DNA of 64,000 nt from Thermoleophilaceae bacterium (GTDB lineage: Bacteria > Actinomycetota > Thermoleophilia > Solirubrobacterales > Thermoleophilaceae). Numbering within the stretch: the first letter of the stretch is position 1; the number at the start of each line of letters is the position of its first letter. The DNA is taken from positions 62,598 to 126,597 of the forward strand of contig JAUJNT010000006.1 in the NCBI GenBank assembly GCA_030448005.1, in the 5' to 3' direction. The notes beneath the pieces were generated by a model. The model made no database searches. It was not told where the DNA came from and saw nothing but the letters and a program-made list of their open reading frames with translations. Shown piece after piece: positions 41,746 through 50,569 of this stretch. A program made the position numbers and the translations under genes.

Positions 41746-44700
41746 GTGCTGACAATCGGCAAGATCGGCGGCCAGGGCAAGGGCCAGTGGGCCTCGCCCA
41801 GCTACTACTCGCAGCAGGTGGTGCGCGGCGCGGAGGACTATTACGCCGGCAAGGGCGAGGCGCCCGGCAGCTGGGCAGGCGCGGGCGCCGGCGCGCTCGG
41901 GCTCGAGGGCGTGATCGCAGAGGGCGAGCTCGAGGCGATCTTCGAGCGCCGCCACCCCGAAACGGGCGAGCAGCTGATGCGCGCCCCAGGTGACCACGGC
42001 GTCAAGGGGATTGATCTCCAGATGGCGGTGCCGAAGTCGGTCTCGACGTTGTGGGCGCTCTCAGAGCAGTGCGGAGAGCCAGAGGTCGGCACCTCAATCT
42101 GGGAGGCAACCCATGGCGCCGCCCGCGCGCGCGTTTGACTACCTCGAGCGGAACGCCTGTCGCTCGCGCGCCGGCGCCGGCGGCCAGATCGACCTCGACG
42201 GTGAGGGCTTCGTCGGCGCGGTCTTCCCGCATCGCTTCAGCCGCGCGGGCGACCCGCAGGTCCACGTGCACTGCTTGGTGGCGAACATGACGCTCTCGGG
42301 CGGTGAGGGCAGCGGCGTCGCGCGCAAATGGCGGACGCTCAACGCGCACCACCTCTACCAGCACCAGAAGGCCGCCGGCTACCTCTTTCAGGCGGAGCTG
42401 CGCGAGCGCTTGACCGAGCGGCTCGAATCGAGTGGACAGAGGTCAGCAAGGGCTCAGCCGAGATCGTCGGGGTGCCGCGCGAGCTGGCGCTGACGCTCTC
42501 GAAGCGGCGCGAGCAGATCGCCAGGGAGCTCGAGCGGACGGGGCGCGGCGGGAGTGCGCGCGAGGCGGAGCTCGCGGCGCTCTCGACACGAAGCGCGAAG
42601 CGCGCGTTCGACCTCGCTGAGCAGCGCCTCGAGTGGCGCGCGCTCGCGCAGGAGCACGGCTTCGGCCCTGAGGAGCTCGCCGGCGCGCTCGGGCAAGCGG
42701 GCGTTCGCGAGCTCGACCGGGAGGAGATCGGGGAGGCGGTCGAGCGCCTCGTCGCCGAGCAAGGTCTGACCGGCGAGCGCTCGGCTTTCTGCCGCCGCGA
42801 CCTCGTCGAGGCATTCGCGGCGGCGCATGGGAGGGGCGGCTCGGTAGACCGCATCGAGGCGCTCGCCGATCGGCTGATCGCCTCCGACCACATCGTCGCG
42901 CTCGAGGGCGGGGAGGCGGGTGCTTCGATCCGCACTGCGGGCGGGGGAAGGGTCCGCAGCGGCGAGCCGCTCTTGACGACGGTTGACATGCTCGAGCTCG
43001 AGGCACGGATGCTCGACGGCGTCGCGACGAGGGTGGGGGTGGGTGTGGGTGTCGTCGAGGCGCGTCGGCTGGAGGAGGGCTTCGAGCGCCGCCTGGGCGG
43101 GCTCGTGCTCTCAGACGAGCAGCAGGCGATGGTGCGCCGGCTCGTCACATCAGGTGACGGCGTCGAGGTCGTTCGCGCGAAGGCGGGGACCGGCAAGACG
43201 ACCGCGCTCGACGCGGCCCGCGAGCTGTGGGAGCGCGACGGACACCACGTCCTCGGCGCGGCGCTCGCGGGGCGGGCGGCCGACGAGCTGCGCTCGCGGT
43301 CGGGGATCGAGAGCTACACGATCCACGGCTTGCTGCAGGACCTCGCGCGCGGCGGCGAATACGATCTCCCGGAGCGAGCGGTGCTCGTGATCGACGAGGC
43401 CAGCATGGTCGGCACCCGCGCTCTCGACCGACTGCTCTGCCACGCCGCAAAGGCGAAGGTAGTGCTCGTCGGCGACGAGCGCCAGCTTTCCTCGATCGGG
43501 TCCGGTGGCGCGCTTGCCGCGCTCGCCGACCGGCTCGGCGCGACCGAGCTCACCGAGGTCCACCGCCAACAGCACGTCTGGGATCGCGAGGCGCTCGACG
43601 AGCTGCGCCACGGCGACGTCTCGCGGTGGGTCGAGGCCTCCGCGCGCCACGGCCGCCTCGTCGCCTTCGTGACCCCGACGAGCAGCTGCGGGTGCTCGCC
43701 GAGGACTGGTATGTCGCCGCCCGCCAGGATGGAATGGATCAGACGCTGATGCTCGCGGCGCGCCGCCAGGAGGTCGAGGCGCTCAACGGGCTCGCGCGGG
43801 GGCGCGCGTCGCGGCGGGCGAGCTCGACGACGCCACGGCGCTGACGGTCGGCGAGCGCCTCTTCGCCACAGGCGATCGCGTGCTTGCGCTGCGGAACTCC
43901 CACGTCGAGCGCGCCGATGGCGGTACCCGCGTGGCGCTCAGGAACGGCAACGCCGGCAGCGTGACCCGCATCGATCCGCTGATCGGCGAGCTGTGCGTGC
44001 GACTCGACAGCGGCATCGAGGTCTCGCTCCCCGCCCAGTACCTCGCGGACGGGCACCTCGCCCACGGCTACGCGCGCACGATCCACAAGTCGCAGGGCTC
44101 GACCGCCAAGCGCACGTTCGTGCTCGGCTCACCCGACCTCTCGCGCGAGCTCGGCTACGTCGCCGCCTCGCGCCACTCAGACGAGGCGCGCTTCTACGTC
44201 AACGTCGGTGACGATGAGCAGCTCGAGCGGCCGCCGCTGCCAGGTGCCGAGGACAACCCGCTCTACGAGGAGCTCGAGCGCCGGCTCGGACGCGAGCAGG
44301 CGAAGGCGCTCGCGTTCGACGAGACCGAGGTCGACGCAGAGCTCGGCAAGCTTCAGACGACAGAGCTGCTCGAGATCACGGACCGCGGACGGCGGGCGCT
44401 GACGACGATCCCGCGCCAGGCCCGGCGCGCCAAGGACCTGCAGCTGCTCGAGTGCGCGGCCGCGGGCGTCGAGGCGGCAGAGCGCCGGCTCGAGAACGCG
44501 CGCGAACAGCTCGCCGGCGCTCGCCGGCGCGAGCGCCGCGAGCTCGAAGAACGAGTGGCACACCTCGAGAGCGCGCTCGAGCGCAACCGTGAGGAGCTAG
44601 CCGAACTCACCGACCGTGCGGCAGCCGAGAACATCGACAAGTGGCTCGAGCAGCACGAGATGGAGCTCGTCGAGGCGGCCGCCGCCGGACGCGAGCTCGC

Positions 44701-45022
44701 CGAGCGGCGCGCCGACGCGCACTGGCGCGCGCACCGCAGCGCCCAGCTCGACGCCGACCCCGCGCTCGAGGCGCTGCTCGGAGAGCGCCCCGAGGCGCCG
44801 GCCGCGAGGGACCGCTGGGAGCGAGCGGCCGCCGCGCAAGAGGCCTACCGGCTTCAGTACGGCGACCTCCCGACCCGGCACGAGCCCGACGGCCTCCCAG
44901 AGCGCCAGGCCGCCGACTGGCACTACGCGCAAGAGCTCGCCGAGGAGCTTCACGACCCGATGGGTGTTGAACTACTCCGTGGCCTCGACCTCGACGACTA
45001 CGGGCCGGACCTCGCCCCCTGA
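41746..45022 (+). pseudogene. MobF relaxase/helicase (TraA-like) with at least four frameshifts
   Basis: Five frame segments join into one protein of about 1,090 residues. Order: relaxase N-terminus (VLTIGKIGGQGKG, YYSQQVVRGAEDYYAGKGEA, APKSVSTLWAL-type segment), the His cluster DPQVHVHCLVANM, a linker, helicase Walker A AKAGTGKTTALDAA, Walker B VLVIDEASMVG, GDERQLSSIGSGGAL, then GYARTIHKSQGST and a coiled-coil tail. Breaks lie near 42122-42135, 42424, 43668 and 43798-43802; the last three are each cured by one extra G. MobF proteins nick oriT and unwind the transferred strand. As sequenced it cannot make a full-length protein. Confidence 0.85.
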
Positions 45023-45080
45023 CGGAAGCGCGACTTCCTAGTGGATAGTCCCGGTGCCACCTCCACGGACGCCTCATTCC

Positions 45081-45305
45081 TCAAAGGAGTCGACGTAGCT
45101 CGTCGCGGTCGACTCCGGCGTCGCGCAAGATCCCCGCGAGGGTGCCGCGCTTCAGTTCGCGGTGAAGCGGCACGACGAGCGAGACCGCGCGGTTCGGATG
45201 TTTGAGGCGAACGTGGCTGCCGCGCTGGCGAACCGAGACCCAGCCGATCCTCTCGAGCGCCTTGAGGAGTTGCGCGCCGGAGACGACCGGCAGCCGCTCG
45301 CTCAC
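45081..45305 (-). CDS. hicA: HicA-family mRNA interferase toxin
   Basis: A 74-residue double-stranded RNA-binding-like protein: VVSGAQLLKALERIGW, VRQRGSHVRLKHP with the catalytic His, and VPLHRELKRGTLAGILRDAG. Length and motif order match HicA. The start overlaps the hicB stop by 4 bp (ATGA), so the two are translationally coupled, antitoxin first. Confidence 0.9.
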   Translation of the reverse strand: MSERLPVVSGAQLLKALERIGWVSVRQRGSHVRLKHPNRAVSLVVPLHRELKRGTLAGILRDAGVDRDELRRLL

Positions 45306-45526
45306 ACGGGTAGCGGCAAGGTGCGCCGGAGGATCCCCATCTCGAGCGGGCGCCCGTCCTCGCGCAGCCCTTCGACGTAGAGGGCGAGCGCTTCGCGCGC
45401 GTTCTCGATGGCCTCCTCGAGGGTGTCGCCCTGCGTGTGGAGGCCCGGCAGCTCGGGCGCATAGACGTGGTAGCCACCCTCGTCCTGGGGCTCAAAGACG
45501 AACTCCACTTCGCGCGCTGATTCCAT
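45302..45526 (-). CDS. hicB: HicB-family antitoxin
   Basis: A 74-residue protein with the HicB RNase-H-like core: VEFVFEPQDEGGYHVYAPEL, PGLHTQGDTLEEAIENAREA. No C-terminal DNA-binding domain is visible, so autoregulation may rest on another factor. It precedes hicA. The pair would help keep the element in the chromosome. Confidence 0.88.
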   Translation of the reverse strand: MESAREVEFVFEPQDEGGYHVYAPELPGLHTQGDTLEEAIENAREALALYVEGLREDGRPLEMGILRRTLPLPV

Positions 45527-45771
45527 GACCTAAGGGTATCTTCGGCAGTCGCGGAATCGAATCGACACCACTTTTTCGGGGTCATTGCATCTACTTCTAT
45601 AGAGGCCAATGAGATTCGGACCGCGGACATGACCCCAGTCGAGCCGTGCGGCACGGTATTGCTGCTCCTGGACAGGGCAGCCGAAGGCGGTGATCGCCTA
45701 AGTGCCTGGGCGCCGGTACCCGGCGGACTCGCGCTTTCGGCGGCCGAGCCAGTCGATGACCGTCGGACAGC

Positions 45772-45984
45772 ATGACGGACTCGCTTCTCACCGCCTCTGA
45801 GGTCGCCGATCTCCTTGGCGTACCCACCTCCTGGGTCTACCAGCAGTCGCGGGCCGGACACATCCCCACGGTGACGCTCGGCCGCTACCGGCGCTACCGG
45901 CGCGAGGCGATCGAGGAGTGGCTGGAGCTGCTTGAGGCGCCGGCCAGAGGAGCGCTTGCTCATGCCGGCGCACGGACGCACTGA
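45772..45984 (+). CDS. excisionase-like MerR-type helix-turn-helix protein
   Basis: A 70-residue protein with LLTASEVADLLGVPTSWVYQ then GHIPTVTLGRYRRYRREAIEEW, the HTH_17/excisionase fold. It lies 79 bp upstream of the integrase start on the same strand, the usual place of a recombination directionality factor. The gap 45527-45771 before it shows no other gene. Confidence 0.85.
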   Translation: MTDSLLTASEVADLLGVPTSWVYQQSRAGHIPTVTLGRYRRYRREAIEEWLELLEAPARGALAHAGARTH

Positions 45985-46063
45985 AGACTCGGTCCTTCGC
46001 TCTTTGCGGAGAGCCCGCGCTCGTCGAGCGGCGCTCCAATCGCTTAGGCCACACAATGCAGGC

Positions 46064-47281
46064 GTGCCGAGGCGCTCGTACGGATCGGGCTCGCTGTCCG
46101 CCAAGCGCCTGGATTCGGGCACCGAGGTGTGGATCGGGCAGTGGTACGACGCGGCCGGCCGGCATCTGAAGCGCCACGTCGGGCCGAAGCGCACCTCGGG
46201 GGAGAAGGACGGGCTCACGAAGGCTCAGGCCGAGCGGGCACTGCGAAAAATGATCGATGCGCATGTGCCCGTCGAGGTAGCCGCGCGGATGACGGTCGGG
46301 CAGGCAGGGCAACGGTACGCCGAGAGCCGCGAGGCGCTCGGTCGATCACCCGCGACCGTTGAGGACTACCGCTCGATCGTGCGGGTTCACTTCGAGCCGT
46401 TCTTCGGTGCCGTCAGCATCGACCGAGTGACTCCGCTTGATGTGGAGGCCTACATGGCGCAGAAGCGCCGGGACGGCCGCTCGCCCAAGTCGGTCGCAAA
46501 CGACCTCTCGCTGCTCTCCTCGATCTTCCGCCACGCGATCCGGCGCGGGTGGCGCACCCGCCCCGCCAACCCGGCGGAAGGCGTCGAGCGGCCGAAGGTC
46601 CCGAGGCGCTCGACGAAGCTCGAGTTCCTCGACCAGTCGGAGTTCGAGGCGCTCCTGCGCGCGTGCCTTGACACCGAGATCGGGCAGCAGGATCGCGCGA
46701 TGTACCTGGTCGCCGGCATGGCTGGCCTCCGGCAAGCGGAGCTGCTCGGGCTTCACTGGTATTCGATCGACTGGCAGGCGATGAAGATCCGCGCCGCGCG
46801 CGACACATTCACGCGCGGGCGGATGAAGGAATCCGGGAAGTCGTCCGCCGCCGGCCGCGGCGTGCCGATGGCGCCGCGGGTAGCGCGTGAGCTCGAGCTC
46901 CACTTCCAGCGATCGCGGTTCACGCGCGACGAGCAGCTGGTCTTCCCGAACCCCCTCACCGGCTCGCCTCAGCAGCGCTCTGAAGTGCACCGGCGCTTCA
47001 AGCGAACCCTCAAGCGGGCCGCGGTGCGGGAGGTGAAGTTCCATGGGCTGCGCCACACCTTCGCCACGCGGCTGGCGGGTGGCGGCGTGCCGCTGGTGAA
47101 GCTCCAGGAGTGGCTCGGCCATGAGGACATCTCGACGACGCAGATCTACATCGACTACCAGCCCTCCGCCGAGGATGCCGCGTTGATCGAGCGCGCATTC
47201 GGTCCGGATCCGCTCGATCTTGCCCAGCGCTCTATTCAGCGCTCTAATTTGAGTGAAACTGGGGGTAACAGGCCGAACTGA
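46064..47281 (+). CDS. int: tyrosine recombinase (integrase) of the tRNA-Pro element
   Basis: A 405-residue phage-type integrase. The N-terminus has an arm-binding-like domain (GSGSLSAKRLDSGTEVWIGQWY), then a SAM-like core-binding domain (ATVEDYRSIVRVHFEPFFG). The catalytic domain has AGLRQAELL (Arg), HGLRHTFATRLA (His-x2-Arg), LGHEDISTTQ (His) and IYIDY (Tyr nucleophile). Its stop lies 50 bp before the right core repeat and it points toward it. GTG 46064 begins the conserved part; longer in-frame starts exist. The last 15 codons overlap the right arm-type repeats. Confidence 0.93.
   Translation: MPRRSYGSGSLSAKRLDSGTEVWIGQWYDAAGRHLKRHVGPKRTSGEKDGLTKAQAERALRKMIDAHVPVEVAARMTVGQAGQRYAESREALGRSPATVEDYRSIVRVHFEPFFGAVSIDRVTPLDVEAYMAQKRRDGRSPKSVANDLSLLSSIFRHAIRRGWRTRPANPAEGVERPKVPRRSTKLEFLDQSEFEALLRACLDTEIGQQDRAMYLVAGMAGLRQAELLGLHWYSIDWQAMKIRAARDTFTRGRMKESGKSSAAGRGVPMAPRVARELELHFQRSRFTRDEQLVFPNPLTGSPQQRSEVHRRFKRTLKRAAVREVKFHGLRHTFATRLAGGGVPLVKLQEWLGHEDISTTQIYIDYQPSAEDAALIERAFGPDPLDLAQRSIQRSNLSETGGNRPN
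47226..47246 (+). promoter_or_regulatory. candidate integrase arm sites (right)
   Basis: AGCGCTCTA at 47226-47234 and 47238-47246, spaced 12 bp, lie within the 3' end of int, 85 bp inside the right core. They match the pair at 30243-30262. No other gene role is evident for them. Confidence 0.55.
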
Positions 47282-47283
47282 AA

Positions 47284-47299
47284 CCGCATAGGAATGCGG
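47284..47299 (+). terminator. hairpin after the integrase gene
   Basis: CCGCAT-AGGA-ATGCGG forms a perfect 6-bp stem with a 4-nt loop, 2 bp after the int stop. A second short inverted repeat (CGGG...CCCG) overlaps it. No U-tract follows, so intrinsic termination is uncertain. Confidence 0.4.
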
Positions 47300-47330
47300 G
47301 TTCACACCCGTGGTCACCCCCCAACTGCGA

Positions 47331-47387
47331 GTAGCGCACTCGGCTGGGGGCCGAGCGGTCGCTGGTTCAAATCCAGTCGCCCCGACT
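47331..47387 (+). repeat. attR core, 57 bp
   Basis: An exact copy of 30117-30173, i.e. the 3' part of tRNA-Pro(GGG) without its 5' acceptor strand and D-stem start. It is not a functional tRNA. The 184 bp after it, up to 47571, show no gene. Confidence 0.9.
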
Positions 47388-47571
47388 TCTCCACTGGTTG
47401 TTGTCCCGGGTGATGCTCCCTGGAGTAGGGACCTCTCGCTGCCCCGGCGTCCATAGTCCTTGGCCGGAGGAGGGGCGACTAGTAGGGCGATGCCCGGTAT
47501 CGCTATCGCTTTGCGCCCGGTGTCTTTCGCCGAGATCGGACACGCCGCAGCCCGGGCCATGCTCGTAGCCG

Positions 47572-47772
47572 GTGGCTAAGAAGTCAGACATCAAGCAGGT
47601 AGACGATGTTGCCGCCGCTCACGGCTTCACCGGCCCCCTTCGCGCTGCGTTCGGCGAGGCCGTCGAGGACGCCAAGGCCGCGGGCGTCTTTGACGTAGTA
47701 GGGGGCAAAGTCAGCTGGGCCGACTTGAACGAGATCGCCAAAGACTTCAAACTGGAACGGGGCCTCCAATGA
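47572..47772 (+). CDS. small hypothetical protein, 66 aa
   Basis: A 66-residue acidic/basic mixed protein (AKKSDIKQVDDVAAAHGFTG... VSWADLNEIAKDFKLERGLQ) beginning at GTG. Its predicted helices and lower GC resemble small accessory proteins. Its stop overlaps the next start by 4 bp, so the two genes are translationally coupled. No family is recognised. Confidence 0.6.
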   Translation: MAKKSDIKQVDDVAAAHGFTGPLRAAFGEAVEDAKAAGVFDVVGGKVSWADLNEIAKDFKLERGLQ

Positions 47773-48272
47773 AGACCGTTTCGCACGTCAAGACACTGCC
47801 AGTTGCTGAGCTCCAACGGCGCGTCACCGGCTTGGTCGGCCAGCCGTTCGCGGGTGCGCGCACGAGCTACGGTGACGAGTTGCGGCTGAGGTTCGGCACG
47901 GGGCTTGAGCGGGCGAGCCGCTGGGAGTTGGGGACGCGGGCGGCTAGGTGGGTCCTTTTGGGAAACGTGGGTGTTCTGTGTCGCGAGAGCGACGGTCCCA
48001 AGGGACTGTCTGCCTTCCATGCTCTCGACGGCGCGAGCGTAGCGGCAGTAGACGCGACGCGCTCAGACCGAACGCTCTCCCTCCTCTTCGACTCGGGTCA
48101 TCACGTCGTCGTGATGCCCAACAAGCCGCATCGCACTAAAGATGACCTCGACCTGTGGGAGCTGTTCAGTCCGCACGGCTGGTGGCTGGCTGTACGCCGC
48201 GATGGCTCGATCGAGCTTATTCCGGACGAGATGCCACTGGCCGATCGGCCCCGGCGCCATAAAGCAGCCTGA
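47769..48272 (+). CDS. hypothetical protein, 167 aa, coupled to the upstream gene
   Basis: A 167-residue soluble protein: MKTVSHVKTLPVAELQRRVT, LVGQPFAGARTSYGDELRLR, then beta-rich segments (WVLLGNVGVLCRES, SGHHVVVMPNKPHRTK) and WELFSPHGWWLAVRRDGSIE. No signal peptide or membrane helix. Coupled by a 4-bp overlap to the 66-residue gene just outside the element's right junction. Lower GC than the chromosome suggests acquisition. Function unknown; a toxin-immunity or defence accessory role is conceivable but unsupported. Confidence 0.65.
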   Translation: MKTVSHVKTLPVAELQRRVTGLVGQPFAGARTSYGDELRLRFGTGLERASRWELGTRAARWVLLGNVGVLCRESDGPKGLSAFHALDGASVAAVDATRSDRTLSLLFDSGHHVVVMPNKPHRTKDDLDLWELFSPHGWWLAVRRDGSIELIPDEMPLADRPRRHKAA

Positions 48273-48444
48273 CGGCTTGGCGGCAAGCCGCCTCGCCAGC
48301 GCCTCGGAGTAGGCCAGCTCGAACGGATCCTCGCCCGCCGGCTTCGGTAGCCGCCCGATCCGGCCGATCACCACCCGGCGCTCCTCGTCTTCCGCCAGCT
48401 CGAGCTCCTCGAGCCTCGCCTTGTGCGGCTTTGGACGTTGGTGG

Positions 48445-48846
48445 TCAGTGCGCCGTGGGTAGGAGCTGCAGTCCCGGGATGCGGGCGAAGTGCTTGGTGT
48501 TCCTGGTCGCGAGTTGGAGGCCGTGGGCTATCGCGGTGGCGGCGATCCATAGATCGTGGGATCCGACCGGTTCTCCACGCGCGCCGAGGTCTGCCCAGAT
48601 CTCGGCGTGGACGCGCGCGACGGGGTCGGTGATGGCGAGCGCTTCGAGTTCTCCGAGGAGGTGCTCGACGAACGCGCGGCGTTTCGTGCGGGTCCCGCCG
48701 GTGGCCCTGAGGACGCCTTGGAGGAGCTCGCTGACCGTGATGACGCTGATTGCGCGGTCTTGGTCTCCGAGTTGCTCCTCGATGCGGGCGGTGTCATTGC
48801 CTCGCTCGAGGTCGATGAGCAGGTCGGTGTCTACGAGGACGGCCAT
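48445..48846 (-). CDS. vapC: PIN-domain ribonuclease toxin (VapC-like)
   Basis: A 133-residue PIN domain. The acidic active-site residues are seen in MAVLVDTDLLIDLE (Asp), SVITVSELLQGVL (Glu), SHDLWIAATAIAHGLQL (Asp) and LATRNTKHFARIPGLQL (Asn in place of the usual Asp). Full length. The start overlaps the upstream antitoxin gene by 16 bp. It would cleave RNA when free of antitoxin. Confidence 0.88.
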   Translation of the reverse strand: MAVLVDTDLLIDLERGNDTARIEEQLGDQDRAISVITVSELLQGVLRATGGTRTKRRAFVEHLLGELEALAITDPVARVHAEIWADLGARGEPVGSHDLWIAATAIAHGLQLATRNTKHFARIPGLQLLPTAH

Positions 48847-49091
48847 GGGTCGCCGGGCGGTCCGGCGGCCTCGCGTGCGGCGCGTACGTCCGCGGCGAAT
48901 TCATCGTCGGTCCGAGGTGCACTGGCGATCAGTTCCTTAAAACGCTCGGCGGACACGAACCGCGCCTTGGGCGGGCCGATCACCGCAACGGGGGCCCCAC
49001 TCCGGGTGACCTCGACCTCTTCTCCCGCGGCGACTCGATTGAGCACGTCGGAGAAGCTGCGAGCGGCCTCGGTGGCAGTCATGCGCGACAT
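48831..49091 (-). CDS. vapB: Phd/YefM-family antitoxin (VapB-like)
   Basis: An 86-residue protein with the Phd fold: TATEAARSFSDVLNRVAAGE, EVEVTRSGAPVAVIGPPKAR and an acidic C-terminal tail that would clamp the toxin. It precedes and overlaps vapC, the standard order. Confidence 0.85.
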   Translation of the reverse strand: MSRMTATEAARSFSDVLNRVAAGEEVEVTRSGAPVAVIGPPKARFVSAERFKELIASAPRTDDEFAADVRAAREAAGPPGDPWPSS

Positions 49092-49106
49092 TCCTACGCG
49101 AGGCTA

Positions 49107-49784
49107 TCAGATAAATCTGACTCTGAGCCTCCCGCGATCATCCTCCGATGGAGGCCACGAACCCGGGACGCTTGGTTCGCAAGCCGTCCAATCAGGGCGA
49201 TTCCCCATTCGAGGGTCCTCGCCCCCTATTCGAGGGTTCCGCGCGGCGGCTGTTGCCGCGCGGCCGCAGCGTCGCGCGCGAGTCTCCCCATCGGCCAGCA
49301 GTCGCGGCGGCGTAGCGGTGGGAGCGGGCTCGCCGTAGTAGCGCATCCACAGCGTGCCGTCGCGCGCCGCAGTCAAGCCATCGCCTGGTCCTATCGCCAC
49401 CGGGCGTAGGCCCGCGGGGCTGACCTGCATGAGATCCTGGCGCGGAGAAGGACCGTCAAACGCGTTCAACACCCCGAACGTGAACACGCCGGCGGAAGTG
49501 ACCGCAGCCCCGGATCCCGCGTCGAGAAAGGCGTCGAAGACGGTCCTCGAGAGCTGAGTTGGGCCGCGCGGGTCGAAGCGGACGAGCTCGGTACGGTGGC
49601 GCTGGTTGGGCCTGAAGTCAGGCTGCGAGAATGACCACAGTTCCCCGCCCGGGCCGGCGAGGAGCTGAGTCGGTCCGAACCAGCCCCGCTCGCCACCACG
49701 GTCGATCGGGTGGTACTCGGTGATCCGGATCGCCTCGCTCACCGCCGGAACGGCAAGCATGGCGGCGCACATGAAGGCGATCAC
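49107..49784 (-). CDS. truncated secreted propeller-like protein
   Basis: A 225-residue exported protein starting at GTG 49784 (or ATG 49772) with a signal peptide (VIAFMCAAMLAVPAVSEA). The first ~150 residues resemble virginiamycin-B-lyase/NHL propeller blades (GPTQLLAGPGGELWSFSQPD, TSAGVFTFGVLNAF, GDGLTAARDGTLWMRYYGEP). After about residue 155 the sequence turns Arg/Ala-rich without blade pattern, so the 3' part seems lost and read into unrelated DNA. It lies against the VapBC locus, which may have replaced its end. Confidence 0.5.
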   Translation of the reverse strand: MIAFMCAAMLAVPAVSEAIRITEYHPIDRGGERGWFGPTQLLAGPGGELWSFSQPDFRPNQRHRTELVRFDPRGPTQLSRTVFDAFLDAGSGAAVTSAGVFTFGVLNAFDGPSPRQDLMQVSPAGLRPVAIGPGDGLTAARDGTLWMRYYGEPAPTATPPRLLADGETRARRCGRAATAAARNPRIGGEDPRMGNRPDWTACEPSVPGSWPPSEDDRGRLRVRFI

Positions 49785-49955
49785 CCGGGTCAGCCGACGT
49801 CTCCTCGCGACCGAGAGCCTAGACCTCTCTCGCCCGTCGGTGGCACCGTCGCCCGGGGATCTGAGCAGTGGCGGATGTGTGGCCGGATCAGAGAGGTTCC
49901 GCCCTGCTCCGCACTGGGCATCACGATGGTGTAAACCGATCCGAGAGGAGCACAG

Positions 49956-50513
49956 ATGAGTCATCACGAGCATGATCAGCCGCTCGAGGGCAAGCGCGCC
50001 GCGGTTGCGGTCGGCCCGCTCTACGAGGAAATCGAGGCCCTGTACCCGCTCTACCGCCTGCGGGAGGCGGGTGCTCACGTGCAGGTGGTCGGGACTGAGG
50101 CCGGGACGACGCTTCCGGGCAAGCGCGGCGACGAGATCGAGACGGAGGTTGCCGCGGGTGACCTGTCGGCGGGCGACCTGGACGTGCTGGTGATCGCAGG
50201 CGGCTATGGACCTGACAAGCTGCGGCTCGACGACGGCCTGCTCCAGCTCGTGCGGGACCTCCACGGCCAGGGCAAGCCCATCGCGTTCATCTGCCACGGG
50301 GGCTGGGTGCCGGTGTCAGCTGGAATCATGGAGGGTCGGCGCGGCACCGGGAACCCATCGATCGAGGACGACGTTCGGAACGCCGGCGCGGAGTGGGAAG
50401 ACTCGGAGGTGGTCGTAGACGGCAACCTCGTTTCATCGCGCAAGCCAGATGACCTGCCGGCGTTCATGCGGGCGACGATCGAGGTGGCAGCCCACGCCGG
50501 GGCGCCGGCGTAG
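49956..50513 (+). CDS. PfpI/DJ-1 family glutamine-amidotransferase-like protein
   Basis: A 185-residue cytoplasmic protein. The fold marks are AAVAVGPLYEEIEALYPLYR, VLVIAGGYGPDKLRLDDGLL, and the nucleophile elbow AFICHGGWVPVSAG with Cys followed by His, then DGNLVSSRKPDDLPAFMRAT. These match PfpI proteases/deglycases acting on glycated or damaged molecules. Ribosome site AGAGGAG precedes ATG 49956. A structured hairpin follows 5 bp after its stop. Confidence 0.88.
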   Translation: MSHHEHDQPLEGKRAAVAVGPLYEEIEALYPLYRLREAGAHVQVVGTEAGTTLPGKRGDEIETEVAAGDLSAGDLDVLVIAGGYGPDKLRLDDGLLQLVRDLHGQGKPIAFICHGGWVPVSAGIMEGRRGTGNPSIEDDVRNAGAEWEDSEVVVDGNLVSSRKPDDLPAFMRATIEVAAHAGAPA

Positions 50514-50518
50514 TGCCC

Positions 50519-50569
50519 GCGGCTCTCCTGGGTGATCGCGCTTTGCGGTCGATCTGACCGGAGAGCCGC
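50519..50569 (+). terminator. long nested hairpin after the PfpI gene
   Basis: GCGGCTCTCC at 50519-50528 pairs perfectly with GGAGAGCCGC at 50560-50569; a second inverted repeat (GATCG...CGATC) is nested inside. Position after the stop suggests a terminator for the convergent genes, although no U-tract is present. Confidence 0.5.

Larger units (their letters stand above)
30117..47387. mobile_element. 17.3-kb element integrated in tRNA-Pro(GGG)
   Basis: Bounded by perfect 57-bp direct repeats. Inside the right end are an excisionase and a tyrosine integrase pointing at the junction; inside both ends are paired AGCGCTCTA repeats. It carries a MobF relaxase/helicase gene, HicAB, a folE-led redox operon, a SufR-like regulator and a metal operon. 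There is no type IV secretion gene, so at most it was mobilisable. Several internal genes are frameshifted, so transfer functions are probably dead unless the shifts are assembly errors. The element type (mobilisable island or ICE remnant) is inferred. Confidence 0.85.

Noticed and set aside
44998..46218. 406-codon minus frame over hicAB and the excisionase
   Set aside because: Overlaps three well-supported genes and is Arg/Ser-rich without motifs.
47331..47387. Second tRNA-Pro gene
   Set aside because: Only the 3' part is present; the 5' acceptor strand is missing, so it is the attR copy.
46346..47560. 404-codon antisense frame over the integrase
   Set aside because: Runs through the attR tRNA fragment and lacks domain features; the integrase motifs on the plus strand are clear.
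48273..48444. Minus-strand frame reading VVIGRIGRLPKPAGEDPFELAY
   Set aside because: Looks protein-like and may be a gene scrap, but it has no clear start or partner family and runs into the plus-strand gene, so it is not listed as a feature.
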